In this document: in pieces, positions 1 to 8,868 of the stretch
Layout: every line of letters begins with the position of its first letter
Position numbering within the stretch: position 1 is the stretch's first letter
Origin: Brucella anthropi ATCC 49188
GTDB lineage: Bacteria; Pseudomonadota; Alphaproteobacteria; Rhizobiales; Rhizobiaceae
Assembly: GCF_000017405.1 (NCBI RefSeq)
Contig: NC_009668.1
Span: 1,142,001 to 1,206,000, forward strand
Direction of reading: 5' to 3'
DNA length: 64,000 nucleotides
Notes under the pieces: generated by a model
Told to the model about the DNA's origin: nothing
Database searches by the model: none
What the model saw: the letters and a program-made list of their open reading frames with translations, nothing else
Position numbers and translations under genes: made by a program

Positions 1-215
1 CCGGACTTGGTTTCAAGCCGGAGGCCTTTTTGATGGCGGTTGCGATCGGCGCAGGGTGTGACTTCCTCACGCCAATCGGTCATCAATGCAATACGCTGGT
101 CATGGGGCCAGGTGGTTATAAATTCAGCGATTATCCACGTCTGGGATTACCGCTATCAATCATTATAGCGATTGTAACAGTCCCAACACTGATGTTCTTC
201 TGGCCCCTGAAATAG
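1..215 (+). CDS. SLC13/DASS-type anion permease, C-terminal end (partial)
   Basis: Only the last 70 or so residues are present; the reading frame is open to the left edge. The segment has a Gly-rich stretch with a TPIGHQ motif, then a hydrophobic helix ending in FFWPLK. This is the usual C-terminal half of a CitT/ArsB-like (SLC13, divalent anion:Na+ symporter) permease, where an SNT/TPIG signature helps form the substrate site. Its stop lies two bases from the convergent stop of the gluconokinase gene. A carboxylate or sugar-acid substrate would fit the neighbours, but this fragment cannot show it. Confidence 0.7.
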   Translation, partial: GLGFKPEAFLMAVAIGAGCDFLTPIGHQCNTLVMGPGGYKFSDYPRLGLPLSIIIAIVTVPTLMFFWPLK

Positions 216-217
216 TC

Positions 218-718
218 CTAGAACTGAACTGAGCGTATCCATTCGAGACTGTCGGAAACAATTTTTTCCACGGTCTCGGCGATATCTGCACGGAAGACCA
301 GCGGTTCTCCAACAGGGCTTTCTAGTGTAGCGATCTGGCTTTCCAGCATCGTTACCGGCATAAAATGGCCTGTGCGATGCCCCATATGTTCGTGCAACAC
401 TTCAAAACTGCCATCCAGAAAGACAAACAGCACCGGTGTACCAGCAGCAGCGCGGAGACGATCACGATAGCTCTTCTTCAGTGCGGAACAGGAAACAACG
501 ATTCCGTCGGTCGAAGCAGCGAGACGTTCACCGATTTTGTCGAGCCAGGGCCAACGATCCTCATCCTGCAAGGGGATGCCCGCTGACATCTTATCGACAT
601 TGGACTTCGGATGAAGAGAGTCGCCCTCAAGAAACGGGAGCGCCAGTTCATCGGCAATCTTCTCGCCTACGGTTGATTTTCCGGAACCCGAAACACCCAT
701 AACGATAATACGCAGCAT
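218..718 (-). CDS. gntK: Gluconokinase
   Basis: This 166-residue P-loop kinase should phosphorylate D-gluconate to 6-phosphogluconate in the cytoplasm. The Walker A loop (GVSGSGKST, residues 8-16) follows the first strand, and the family's EGDSLHP and M..G.PL.DEDR..WL segments follow. The length suits the GntK family. I start at ATG 718 because a GAGG Shine-Dalgarno lies 5 bases upstream; a GTG at 733 would add MYEEL and overlap the preceding SDR gene. It is the last gene of a minus-strand operon with the SDR and the FadR-type regulator. Gluconate 5-dehydrogenase plus gluconokinase is the classic idonate/5-ketogluconate route. Confidence 0.9.
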   Translation of the reverse strand: MLRIIVMGVSGSGKSTVGEKIADELALPFLEGDSLHPKSNVDKMSAGIPLQDEDRWPWLDKIGERLAASTDGIVVSCSALKKSYRDRLRAAAGTPVLFVFLDGSFEVLHEHMGHRTGHFMPVTMLESQIATLESPVGEPLVFRADIAETVEKIVSDSLEWIRSVQF

Positions 719-725
719 CAATTCC

Positions 726-1499
726 TCATACACTCGCGGTCATGCCGCCATCGACGTGCAAAACCTGCCCATTGACGAAAGAGGACGCATCGCTGCTCAG
801 GAATACTGCAGCGCCGACCAACTCTTCCACGTCACCCCAACGGCCCGCCGGCGTCCTTTTCTCCAGCCATGCCGTAAATTCGGGGTTATCAACCAATGCC
901 TGATTCAGCGGCGTCTTGAAATAGCCGGGAGCAATTGCATTGATCTGCAAGCCATGTCGGGCCCAATCGGTGGCCATGCCGCGCGTCAGGTTACGGATCG
1001 CTCCCTTTGTTGCCGTATAAGGTGCAATTGAAGGTCGTGCCAGTTCACTTTGAACCGAAGCAATGTTGATTATCTTGCCGTGTCCTCGTGGGATCATATG
1101 GCGCGCAGCTGCCTGCCCAGCATAAAATGCGCTGGAAATGTTGGTTTCCAGAAGCTGCTGCCACTTCTCGATCGGAAAATCTTCAAGCGGCGCGCGATAT
1201 TGCATCCCGGCATTATTGACCAGAATATCGAGCGCACCGATTTCCTCTTCAATCGCATCAATAGCTGCACGAACTTCTTCAGCAACCGTCACATCAAAAA
1301 CGGACGCAAAGACCGTATGGCCCTCGTTTTCCAGTAGCGTAACGGCCTTATCCACTTTGTTCTGATCACGGCCATTGATGATTACCGTTGCTCCATGTTC
1401 TGCAAGCCCACGAGCCAATGCAAAGCCGATGCCCTGGCTTGAGCCGGTAATCAGGGCTATGCGCCCTTCCAGACTGAATAGTTCGAAAGAAGGAGCCAT
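726..1499 (-). CDS. SDR oxidoreductase, gluconate 5-dehydrogenase-like
   Basis: This is a classical short-chain dehydrogenase of 257 residues. The cofactor motif TGSSQGIG is at residues 18-25, NNAG at 95-98 and the catalytic Ser148-Tyr161-Lys165 set is visible. Overall it resembles IdnO/Gno enzymes, which interconvert 5-keto-D-gluconate and D-gluconate with NAD(P)H. The stop lies downstream of the GTG but upstream of the ATG of gluconokinase, and its ATG overlaps the stop of the GntR gene by one base, so the three genes are probably translated in a coupled way. SDR substrate calls are weak without context; here gluconokinase supports the call. Confidence 0.8.
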   Translation of the reverse strand: MAPSFELFSLEGRIALITGSSQGIGFALARGLAEHGATVIINGRDQNKVDKAVTLLENEGHTVFASVFDVTVAEEVRAAIDAIEEEIGALDILVNNAGMQYRAPLEDFPIEKWQQLLETNISSAFYAGQAAARHMIPRGHGKIINIASVQSELARPSIAPYTATKGAIRNLTRGMATDWARHGLQINAIAPGYFKTPLNQALVDNPEFTAWLEKRTPAGRWGDVEELVGAAVFLSSDASSFVNGQVLHVDGGMTASV

Positions 1500-2206
1500 C
1501 AGAAAGTTTCCAGTTTGAGACCGACGCGGCTTGCCGCCTGCACAATGTGTTGGCGCATCACTTCGCGCGCTCGCAACGGATCACGTGAGCGAATCGCATC
1601 CCTGATTGCGGTGTGTTCATTGATTGTAATCTCGACAATCTGCTCTAGTACCGCCCGCGCACGCGCCGCATTGATCGCCTGATTGATGCGTTCGGCAATA
1701 AAACCCAGAACCAGCGGAAAATATTCGTTATGTGTTGCGGAAGCGAGCGCACGGTGAAATGTCAGATCAGCGGCAATACCGGTATCCGTCCATTTTTTCG
1801 AACCGCTCATCTCTGCGAGCGCTTCATTCAGTTGCATCATATCATGTTCATCATGATGCACCGCAGCTAGCCCCGCCGCTTCTATCTCCAACGCCATTCG
1901 CAACTGGAACAGGCTGCGGAAACTGTCACGATTGGCAAGTGTTTCAGGTTCTATGCGGAGAGCATGTCGCCTGTCGGGTTCCGTTACAAACGCACCTACA
2001 CCCTGTCGGGTTTCAACCAGGCCCTCGTTACGCAACTGGGCAATCGCTTCACGTACAACCGACCGGCTGACACCGAAGCTTTGTGCAAGATTATGTTCTG
2101 TCGGCAACTTTTGTCCCGGCAGAAGACTACCTTCACTGATCTGCCGCGTAATTTCCGAAGCAATACGCCCCGGAAGCTGCTCATTACGCCTGATTTCGCC
2201 AAACAA
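1499..2206 (-). CDS. GntR-family regulator, FadR (FCD) subfamily
   Basis: This is a 235-residue transcription factor. A winged HTH lies at about 10-75 (LPTEHNLAQSFGVSRSVVREA then an EG.V.TRQGVGAFV wing). The all-helical FCD effector domain follows, with the Asp/His residues typical of metal- and carboxylate-binding members (FHRAL..ATHN, NEHTAI, MRQHI). The start is TTG 2206 with GGGAGA about 10 bases upstream; no ATG or GTG occurs earlier in frame. It shares an operon with the SDR and gluconokinase. Its probable operators are the palindromes at 3822-3836 and 7098-7118. The effector is likely a sugar acid, by inference. Confidence 0.88.
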   Translation of the reverse strand: MFGEIRRNEQLPGRIASEITRQISEGSLLPGQKLPTEHNLAQSFGVSRSVVREAIAQLRNEGLVETRQGVGAFVTEPDRRHALRIEPETLANRDSFRSLFQLRMALEIEAAGLAAVHHDEHDMMQLNEALAEMSGSKKWTDTGIAADLTFHRALASATHNEYFPLVLGFIAERINQAINAARARAVLEQIVEITINEHTAIRDAIRSRDPLRAREVMRQHIVQAASRVGLKLETF

Positions 2207-2248
2207 ATTGATGAAGTCTCCCTGATTGCCCGTGCAAGTGGTGTGTCG

Positions 2249-3691
2249 TCAGCCTTTTGAAGAGTCAAGAGAAAGCTGGCAGCCCGGATTCATGATATTG
2301 TCCGGATCGATGACTTGCTTGATACCTTCAAGCAGTTTTCGTCGTGCAGGGTCAATGCACTTCTCGAAATCTTCCCTTTTGAGGCGACCAATGCCGTGCT
2401 CTGCACTGATGCTGCCTGCGTAACGATCCAGAACAGCATTGATCGTTTCCTTGGCAAGTTTGATCTTCTTGTCTTTCGCCGCAACATCGAGATTGCTTTC
2501 TGGAATGACATTGAGATGCACATTGCCGTCGCCGACATGCCCATAAGAAACGGCGAGACAATCTGGAAGGACCTTAGCCAGTTCCCTTTCTGCTTCTCCG
2601 ACGAATGATGCCAGCTTTGAAAGAGGGACCGAGATATCGGTACGCAGGTGCTTGCCACGCAGCGCCTGTCCTTCGTTCATAGCTTCACGAAATGTCCAGA
2701 GATTTTGACCTTGCGCACGAGAGGACGCGATTGTCCCGTCAAGAACGAGGCCATCTTCCATCGCGCCCGCGAGAAACTGTTCCATCAAGGATAGTATGTC
2801 GACCAGGCCTGAACCCGAGACCTCCATCAAGACATAGGCCGGGTATTGTCCTAGTGGCATGGCAAGTTCTGGCATCGCCTCTAGCGCCAAGGTAAAAGCC
2901 ACTGGCGGCATGAATTCAAAAGCGGACATCAAATCACAGCACTGCACACGCGCGCGCCGATAAAGGGCAATCGCGTCATCCAGCGAATTGAGCCCCAGCA
3001 GGGCAGTTTCCACCTTGTCCGGCAAGGGCATAAGTTTGATTGCCACACCGGTCACCACTCCCAAAATGCCTTCTGCCCCGATAAATAGCTGTTTCAGATC
3101 AATCCCACGATTGTCTTTCCTCAGCGTCGAAAGACCATTGAATATCGTACCGTCTGGCAGCACAACCTCCAGCCCCAGAACCAGCTCACGGGTCATGCCA
3201 TAACGCAACACGTTGATGCCTCCGGCATTGGTGCTGACATTTCCCCCGATGCGACAGCTTCCCTGTGCACCAAGTGCTAATGGAAAAAACATCCCTTCGG
3301 CTGCCAGTTTGTCTTTCAGTTCGGAGAGAATGCAACCGGCATCCACAACCGCCGAAAAATCATCCGGATCAATCTTCCGAATGTGATTCATTCGCTCAAG
3401 ACTTAGAATGACGAGATTGTCGCGCCCATCCGGCACGCCTCCCTGCACCAGACCGGTATTTCCGCCTTGCGGAATGATAGACAATCCCAGTGAGGCGCAG
3501 GCTTTAACCGCAGCAGAAACGTCCGCTGTCGAGCGTGGTCGGATCACAGCAACTGCCGTATTCTCCACATCTCCCGGCCAGTCGCGACAATAGCCAAGCA
3601 TGTCGTTTTTCCCGGTCATAACCAGATCGTCGCCCAAAAGAGCAACGAGATCAGCCTGCTTGTTTCCAGTCATGTCCCCCGAACCGTACAT
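2249..3691 (-). CDS. FAD-linked 2-hydroxyacid dehydrogenase (GlcD/D2HGDH family)
   Basis: This flavoenzyme has 480 residues. The N-terminal FAD-binding PCMH domain carries PQGGNTGL (74-81) and the GNVSTNAGG segment. The C-terminal FAD-oxidase domain carries the metal-binding HVGDGNVH motif and a terminal SAEHGIGRLKR. These features fit D-2-hydroxyglutarate, D-lactate or glycolate dehydrogenases, which oxidise a 2-hydroxyacid to a 2-oxoacid and pass electrons to the respiratory chain. ATG 3691 has AGAGGA upstream. It precedes the regulator by 42 bases and is divergent from the dehydrogenase gene at 3938. In this island the substrate may be a sugar-acid or hydroxyacid intermediate. Confidence 0.85.
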   Translation of the reverse strand: MYGSGDMTGNKQADLVALLGDDLVMTGKNDMLGYCRDWPGDVENTAVAVIRPRSTADVSAAVKACASLGLSIIPQGGNTGLVQGGVPDGRDNLVILSLERMNHIRKIDPDDFSAVVDAGCILSELKDKLAAEGMFFPLALGAQGSCRIGGNVSTNAGGINVLRYGMTRELVLGLEVVLPDGTIFNGLSTLRKDNRGIDLKQLFIGAEGILGVVTGVAIKLMPLPDKVETALLGLNSLDDAIALYRRARVQCCDLMSAFEFMPPVAFTLALEAMPELAMPLGQYPAYVLMEVSGSGLVDILSLMEQFLAGAMEDGLVLDGTIASSRAQGQNLWTFREAMNEGQALRGKHLRTDISVPLSKLASFVGEAERELAKVLPDCLAVSYGHVGDGNVHLNVIPESNLDVAAKDKKIKLAKETINAVLDRYAGSISAEHGIGRLKREDFEKCIDPARRKLLEGIKQVIDPDNIMNPGCQLSLDSSKG

Positions 3692-3821
3692 GATATCCTC
3701 TTGGCTTTACCGATATGCAATGCGCTGTCGCGGATGTACGACAGTTTTTAAGATGCGGCAGGCTTTTCCGTTTCATTCCTGTGGCAAGACGGAGAAAACT
3801 GTTTTCAACGCCTACATATAA

Positions 3822-3836
3822 GGTTATCAGACAACC
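3822..3836. promoter_or_regulatory. Palindromic operator candidate for the FadR-type regulator
   Basis: GGTTATCAGACAACC is a 15-base palindrome around a central A with one mismatched pair. It lies between the divergent genes at 3691 and 3938. FadR-family proteins often bind short T-GTC-N-GAC-A palindromes. A site with the same TTRTCAGACA core occurs at 7098-7118. Assignment to the regulator at 1499-2206 is inference. Confidence 0.55.
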
Positions 3837-3881
3837 CTACAACACAAATCTGGTGGGAGACTGGAGAAGTGTCGTAATGGT

Positions 3882-3913
3882 AGCCGACGCCACGTTTTCG
3901 AGTAGGGTCGGCT
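3882..3913 (+). other. Leader hairpin before the 3938 gene
   Basis: AGCCGAC (3882-3888) pairs with GTCGGCT (3907-3913) about 25 bases upstream of the ATG and just before the AAGGAGGAG ribosome site. No T-run follows. It could stabilise the transcript or tune translation. Confidence 0.3.
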
Positions 3914-3937
3914 GCGAGGCAAGGAGGAGCCTTCCAG

Positions 3938-4921
3938 ATGCATATTGCAATCATCGGCGCTGCCGGCATGGTCGGGCGCAAACTAACGCAGCGCCTTTCA
4001 AACGACGGCCATCTCGGGGAAACTCCAGTTGAAAAACTGACACTTATCGATATCGTTGCAGCGGAACCTCCGAAAGGCTTTGCAGGATCGGTCGATACTC
4101 TGGCAGCAGATATATCTACCATGGAAACCGCTCTGAAGATCGTGTCAGGACGCCCTGACATCATCTTCCACCTCGCGGCAATCGTGTCCGGTGAAGCAGA
4201 ACTGGATTTCGACAAGGGGTATCGAATCAATCTGGATGGCACCCGCCATCTGTTCGATGCGATCAGGCTTGCACACATTGCTGACGGCTATAAGCCTCGC
4301 GTGGTTTTCACATCGTCTATTGCCGTTTTTGGTGCTCCGCTCCCCTACCCGATCCCTGATGAATTTCACACGACCCCGTTGACGAGCTACGGCACGCAGA
4401 AGGCTATCAGTGAACTTCTGTTGTCAGACTACACCCGGCGCGGTTTCTTCGACGGCATCGGCATTCGCCTGCCAACTATCTGCATACGCCCCGGCAAACC
4501 GAACAAGGCTGCATCCGGCTTTTTCTCCAATATCCTGCGTGAGCCACTCTCCGGGCAAGAAGCAATCTTGCCTGTTCCTGAAGATGTCCGGCATTGGCAT
4601 GCTTCGCCGCGCTCAGCCGTCGGCTTTCTAATCCATGGAGCCACCATCGATACGGAAGCAGTTGGAGCACGTCGCAATCTTTCCATGCCGGGTCTCAGTG
4701 CGACTGTAGGCGAGCAGATTGAAGCATTACGTCGCGTTGCGGGGGAAAAGGCGGTAGGTCTGATCCGCCACGAGCCAGATGAAATGATCATGCGTATGGT
4801 TGCAGGCTGGGCTCCCGGTTTTGAAGCAAAACGCGCCCAGGCTCTTGGCTTCACCGCAGAAACATCCTTTGATGAGATCATTCGCGTTCACATCGAAGAT
4901 GAAATGGGAGGCCAACGTTGA
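3938..4921 (+). CDS. NAD-dependent epimerase/dehydratase-fold dehydrogenase, D-erythronate dehydrogenase (DenD)-like
   Basis: This extended SDR has 327 residues. The nucleotide-binding GAAGMVG motif is at 7-13, TSS.A.FG at mid-protein and a TSYGTQK segment supplies the Tyr/Lys pair. From memory it is closest to proteins called D-erythronate dehydrogenase (DenD), which oxidise a C4 sugar acid. No otnK or otnC partner is visible, so the substrate may be another aldonate or uronate. A strong GGAGGAG site precedes the ATG. It is the first gene of the plus-strand operon, and its TGA overlaps the TTG start of the next gene. Confidence 0.75.
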   Translation: MHIAIIGAAGMVGRKLTQRLSNDGHLGETPVEKLTLIDIVAAEPPKGFAGSVDTLAADISTMETALKIVSGRPDIIFHLAAIVSGEAELDFDKGYRINLDGTRHLFDAIRLAHIADGYKPRVVFTSSIAVFGAPLPYPIPDEFHTTPLTSYGTQKAISELLLSDYTRRGFFDGIGIRLPTICIRPGKPNKAASGFFSNILREPLSGQEAILPVPEDVRHWHASPRSAVGFLIHGATIDTEAVGARRNLSMPGLSATVGEQIEALRRVAGEKAVGLIRHEPDEMIMRMVAGWAPGFEAKRAQALGFTAETSFDEIIRVHIEDEMGGQR

Positions 4922-5799
4922 CACGCAAGATCGCTTTTCTTGGAACCGGCCTGATGGGCGCACCAATGGCCAGTCGGCTTCTGGATGCAGGCTTTGATGT
5001 AACCGTCTGGAACCGGAACAGCGCCAAGGCTGCCCCTCTTGCTGAAAAAGGTGCCAAACTTGCTCAGTCTGCCGCCGAGGCAGCAGAGACAGCGGATTTA
5101 GTCATCACGATGTTGACCGATGGCCCGGCAGTACGCGACGTCCTTTTCGATCAAGGAGCCGCAGCAGCCTTGAAAAAAGGCAGTGCAGTCATTGACATGA
5201 GTTCAATTTCACCAGACTTCGCACGCGAACATACCAAGCATCTAAAGGCAATTGACATCAATCACATCGATGCCCCGGTCTCCGGTGGCGTAGTGGGTGC
5301 CCAGGAAGGCACGCTTGCCATCATGGCCGGAGGAGATGAAGCGATCATCGCAGGCCTTGCCGATGTGTTCAAACCAATGGGACGCCTCACCCGCGTCGGC
5401 CCGTCAGGTGCCGGTCAGCTCGCAAAACTTGCCAATCAGCAGATTGTCGCCGTAACTATCGGAGCAATCGCTGAAGCAATGGTTCTGGTTGAAAAAGGCG
5501 GTGGGTCGCGGGCAGCATTCCGCGACGCCATCCGCGGTGGTTTCTGTGAAAGCCGCATTCTCGAACTGCACGGCAAACGGATGATTGACCGAAATTTTGA
5601 GCCGGGCGGCACATCGCGCATCCAGCTCAAAGATCTCAATTCGATCCTCAAGACTGCGGGCGACCTATCGTTGAGCTTGCCATTGACGGAGACCGTACGC
5701 GAAGCCTTTGCAGCTTTCGTGGACGAAGGCGGTGGTGAGAAAGATCACAGCGCCCTGCTCCTTCATCTTGAAAAGCTCAATGAAGGTCAGAAAAGCTAG
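4918..5799 (+). CDS. NAD(P)-dependent 3-hydroxyacid dehydrogenase (3-hydroxyisobutyrate dehydrogenase family)
   Basis: This is a 293-residue beta-hydroxyacid dehydrogenase. The Rossmann motif GTGLMGAPMA is at the N-terminus, the substrate signature DAPVSGG follows in mid-domain, and the catalytic Lys is in GQLAKLANQ. The family includes 3-hydroxyisobutyrate dehydrogenase, tartronate semialdehyde reductase and L-threonate dehydrogenase. The start is TTG 4918, inside the previous stop (TTGA), with GGGAGG seven bases upstream; this indicates translational coupling. In a sugar-acid operon an aldonate or tartronate-semialdehyde substrate is most likely; the exact one is unknown. Confidence 0.82.
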   Translation: MTRKIAFLGTGLMGAPMASRLLDAGFDVTVWNRNSAKAAPLAEKGAKLAQSAAEAAETADLVITMLTDGPAVRDVLFDQGAAAALKKGSAVIDMSSISPDFAREHTKHLKAIDINHIDAPVSGGVVGAQEGTLAIMAGGDEAIIAGLADVFKPMGRLTRVGPSGAGQLAKLANQQIVAVTIGAIAEAMVLVEKGGGSRAAFRDAIRGGFCESRILELHGKRMIDRNFEPGGTSRIQLKDLNSILKTAGDLSLSLPLTETVREAFAAFVDEGGGEKDHSALLLHLEKLNEGQKS

Positions 5800-5832
5800 T
5801 TTGCAGGCAATCGGGCTGCATTGGGAGGTGCA

Positions 5833-7038
5833 ATGAAGATCACCGCAATCGAAACCATCCGTATCGCCGAACGGCCAAACCTGTTGTGGGTGGAAGTTCA
5901 TACGGACGAAGGAATTACCGGACTCGGTGAGACCTTTTTCATGTCCGAGACCGTCGAGGCCTATCTCCACGAATATGTTGCGCCGCGCGTTGTCGGTCGC
6001 GATCCTTTGCAGATCGATCTGCTGGCATCTGACCTTGTGGGCTATCTCGGTTTCCGTTCAACCGGCGCGGAAGTGCGCGGCAACTCCGCTTTCGATATTG
6101 CCCTGTGGGATCTATACGGCAAAGCTACCAACCTCCCGATTGCTCAACTTCTCGGCGGCTTCAGCCGTCAGTCCATCCGAACCTATAATACCTGCGCCGG
6201 AACTGAATACATCAAGAAGGCTACCGGCCAGCAATCCGCCAATTATGGTCTGGCGGGTGCTGGCGCTAATTATGACGATCTTAATGGCTTCCTGCACCGC
6301 GCAGACGAGCTTGCGCTCTCGTTGCTGGACGAGGGCATAACGGCGATGAAAATCTGGCCATTCGACATGGCGGCAGAAAAGACACGCGGGCAGTATATCT
6401 CTCAGCCTGATCTAAAGGCGGCATTACAGCCTTTCGAGAAAATCCGTGCAGCCGTCGGTGACCGCATGGATATCATGGTTGAATTTCATTCAATGTGGCA
6501 GCTCTTACCCGCCATGCAGATCGCCCATGAACTCGCGCCTTTCAAGACCTTCTGGCACGAAGACCCGATCAAGATGGATAGTCTTGGCAGTCTCAAGCGC
6601 TATGCGGAAGCAAGCATAGCGCCGATCTGTGCCTCTGAAACACTGGGGAGTCGTTGGGCGTTCCGTGATCTTCTCGAAACGGGTGTAGCTGGCGTCGTCA
6701 TGCTCGATTTGAGCTGGTGTGGTGGTCTCTCGGAAGCCCGCAAAATTGCCGCCATGGCGGAGGCCTGGCATCTGCCGGTCGCCCCTCATGATTGTACCGG
6801 ACCAGTCGTCCTGTGTGCCTCAACGCACCTGTCACTGAATGCACCGAATGCCCTCATTCAGGAAAGCGTCCGCGCATTCTACAAGACCTGGTATCGCGAT
6901 CTGGTCACGGCCCTGCCCGAAGTGAAGAACGGGATGATCACGGTTCCACCCGGCGCAGGACTTGGCATGGAACTTCATCCAGAAATGGACAAGGCCTATA
7001 CCGTCAGCCGAAGAAAAACAGATCGATCTAATTTTTGA
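5833..7038 (+). CDS. Enolase-superfamily sugar-acid dehydratase (mandelate racemase/MLE family)
   Basis: This protein has 401 residues with an N-terminal capping domain (about 1-115) and a TIM barrel. Active-site residues by alignment from memory with galactonate dehydratase are Lys173 (MKIW), metal ligands Glu217, Glu243 and Glu269, and bases His219 and His319. This pattern points to an acid-sugar dehydratase that forms a 2-keto-3-deoxy acid. Glu217 takes a place that is Asp in galactonate dehydratase. ATG 5833 has GGGAGG upstream, while the longer TTG 5821 start overlaps that site. The FAA-family gene downstream would take the product. Confidence 0.85.
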   Translation: MKITAIETIRIAERPNLLWVEVHTDEGITGLGETFFMSETVEAYLHEYVAPRVVGRDPLQIDLLASDLVGYLGFRSTGAEVRGNSAFDIALWDLYGKATNLPIAQLLGGFSRQSIRTYNTCAGTEYIKKATGQQSANYGLAGAGANYDDLNGFLHRADELALSLLDEGITAMKIWPFDMAAEKTRGQYISQPDLKAALQPFEKIRAAVGDRMDIMVEFHSMWQLLPAMQIAHELAPFKTFWHEDPIKMDSLGSLKRYAEASIAPICASETLGSRWAFRDLLETGVAGVVMLDLSWCGGLSEARKIAAMAEAWHLPVAPHDCTGPVVLCASTHLSLNAPNALIQESVRAFYKTWYRDLVTALPEVKNGMITVPPGAGLGMELHPEMDKAYTVSRRKTDRSNF

Positions 7039-7097
7039 TGTTAGCTCGGCCTAAAGTCTGGACACAGCCCCAGACTGCTAATAACAATAACGCTCTT

Positions 7098-7118
7098 GTT
7101 GTCAGACATCCTGACAAC
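7098..7118. promoter_or_regulatory. Inverted repeat, candidate FadR-type operator before the FAA/TRAP genes
   Basis: GTTGTCAG and CTGACAAC (perfect 8-base arms, extending to 9 with the flanking T and A) are separated by five bases. The left arm with its spacer contains the palindrome TGTCAGACA (7100-7108), the core also seen at 3822-3836. It lies 40 bases upstream of the GTG at 7159, as expected for control of a second promoter by the same regulator. Confidence 0.55.
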
Positions 7119-7158
7119 ATATGACCTATGGGAAAGGTCATGAAATGGGAGGATATCT

Positions 7159-8328
7159 GTGCAAGACAAGCGTGAAGTGAAAGCAACGGCGATTTTGCCC
7201 GAGGACAGCCATTCTGCGATCTTGATCGGTCGCGTATGGTCGAAGGCCGAAAACGGCCCTTGTCCAGTACTGGTGAAAGACGGTCATGTGCACGATATAT
7301 CCAGTTTGTCCGCTACAGTTTCGGGTCTTCTGGAGCACAGCTCACTGTTACGCGAGTTAGATGGCACAGAAAACTTCACCAATCTCGGCTCTCTGGACGA
7401 TTTTCTTTCCGGTGATCGCGGAGAGCTGCTTGCTCCCATAGATCTGCAATCGATCAAAGCAGCCGGTGTCACCTTTGCTGACAGCATGCTTGAACGCGTG
7501 ATTGAAGAACAGGCAAAAGGCGACCCCTCCCGCGCCCGTGAAATTCGCGAACGTCTGGCCCCTGTCATTGGCGACAATTTGAGAGGCGTCGCTGCTGGTT
7601 CCGAAAAGGCGGCGGAGGTTAAAGCGCTCCTTCAAGAAATGGGGCTCTGGTCACAATATCTGGAAGTGGGTATTGGCCCTGATGCAGAGATTTTCACCAA
7701 GTCCCAGCCGATGTCCGCCGTTGGATGCGGCGCAACTGTCGGTATTCTACCGATTTCACAATGGAACAATCCTGAACCGGAAGTGGTTCTGGTCGTCGCT
7801 TCTGATGGACGCATTGTTGGAGCAACTCTGGGCAACGACGTCAATCTCAGGGACGTCGAAGGGCGTTCGGCTCTTTTGCTCGGCAAAGCCAAGGATAACA
7901 ATGCTTCCTGCGCTATCGGTCCCTTTATTCGCCTGTTCGATGGCGAATTCACTATGGATGTGTTGCGCAAGCTCAAGCTGTCGCTGACTGTTCACGGAGC
8001 TGACGGTTTCGAGATGACCGGCGAAAGCCCGATGGAAGCGATTAGTCGCGATCCTGAAAATCTTGCATCGCAGATGATGAACCGCAATCATCAATACCCA
8101 GACGGCGCCGTGTTGTTCCTCGGCACGATGTTCGCACCTGTCAAGGACCGTCGCGGTGCCGGACAAGGTTTCACACATGAAGTCGGCGACCGTGTGGAGA
8201 TATCAACTCCCAAGCTCGGTTGCCTCGTCAATTGGGTCGACAGGACCGACAAATGTCCCGAATGGACATTCGGCATAAGGGCGCTGATCCGAAACCTGCA
8301 AGCGCGCAATCTGCTCGATAAAATTTGA
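7159..8328 (+). CDS. Fumarylacetoacetate hydrolase (FAA) family enzyme, probable 2-keto-3-deoxy sugar-acid dehydratase
   Basis: This 389-residue protein has a C-terminal FAA-hydrolase fold. The metal-binding region includes EVGIGPDAEIF, and NNPEPEVVLVV and GATLGNDVNLRD follow. Its length and the FTKSQPMS segment resemble, from memory, proteins such as XylX that dehydrate 2-keto-3-deoxy-pentonates to 2-oxoglutarate semialdehyde. Next to an enolase-superfamily dehydratase this suggests a non-phosphorylative route. The GTG start at 7159 has GGGAGGA seven bases upstream. It leads the TRAP genes by ten bases. Hydrolytic cleavage of another 2-keto acid is the main alternative. Confidence 0.78.
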   Translation: MQDKREVKATAILPEDSHSAILIGRVWSKAENGPCPVLVKDGHVHDISSLSATVSGLLEHSSLLRELDGTENFTNLGSLDDFLSGDRGELLAPIDLQSIKAAGVTFADSMLERVIEEQAKGDPSRAREIRERLAPVIGDNLRGVAAGSEKAAEVKALLQEMGLWSQYLEVGIGPDAEIFTKSQPMSAVGCGATVGILPISQWNNPEPEVVLVVASDGRIVGATLGNDVNLRDVEGRSALLLGKAKDNNASCAIGPFIRLFDGEFTMDVLRKLKLSLTVHGADGFEMTGESPMEAISRDPENLASQMMNRNHQYPDGAVLFLGTMFAPVKDRRGAGQGFTHEVGDRVEISTPKLGCLVNWVDRTDKCPEWTFGIRALIRNLQARNLLDKI

Positions 8329-8338
8329 GGACGGATAT

Positions 8339-8863
8339 ATGACGAAAGCCATAGATTTCTTCTACAAGATGCTTGGCGCAATTCTCGTCTTCCTCCTCGC
8401 CGGCATGGCCATTATGGTCTTTGTCAACGTGATTTTGCGCTACGCCGCAAATTCCGGACTGACCGTATCGGAAGAACTTGCGCGTTATTTCTTCGTCTGG
8501 GTATCGTTTCTCGGAGCCGTTCTTACTTTTCGCGAGAACAGCCATTTGGGCATCGAGACGCTCGTTGCCCGTTTCGGGCGGCAGGGTCGCATTACCTGCA
8601 TGGCGATCAGCTATCTGATCGTCGCACTGTGTTCGGGAATTTTCTTCTGGGGCACATGGAAACAATTCGACATCAACGCCAGCATGGTTGCACCCGTCAC
8701 CGGGCTCTCGATGATCTGGGTTTACGGCGTCGGACTATTCACCGGCGGCGCAATGTTCATCATCGCGGCCGAGCGTTTCCTGCGCGCTGTCACCGGTCGT
8801 CTGACCGATGAGGAAATTGCCACCTTTGCGGGCGAACATTCGCTCGATCATCTGATGGAGTAA
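8339..8863 (+). CDS. TRAP transporter small permease (DctQ family)
   Basis: This 174-residue inner-membrane protein has four predicted helices. The conserved RY...SEELARYFFVWVSFLGA segment between helices 1 and 2 is the DctQ hallmark. It forms the membrane complex with the large subunit that starts five bases downstream. TRAP systems import carboxylates or sugar acids using a sodium or proton gradient. It sits ten bases after the FAA-family gene and is probably on the same transcript. Confidence 0.93.
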   Translation: MTKAIDFFYKMLGAILVFLLAGMAIMVFVNVILRYAANSGLTVSEELARYFFVWVSFLGAVLTFRENSHLGIETLVARFGRQGRITCMAISYLIVALCSGIFFWGTWKQFDINASMVAPVTGLSMIWVYGVGLFTGGAMFIIAAERFLRAVTGRLTDEEIATFAGEHSLDHLME

Positions 8864-8868
8864 ACGAC

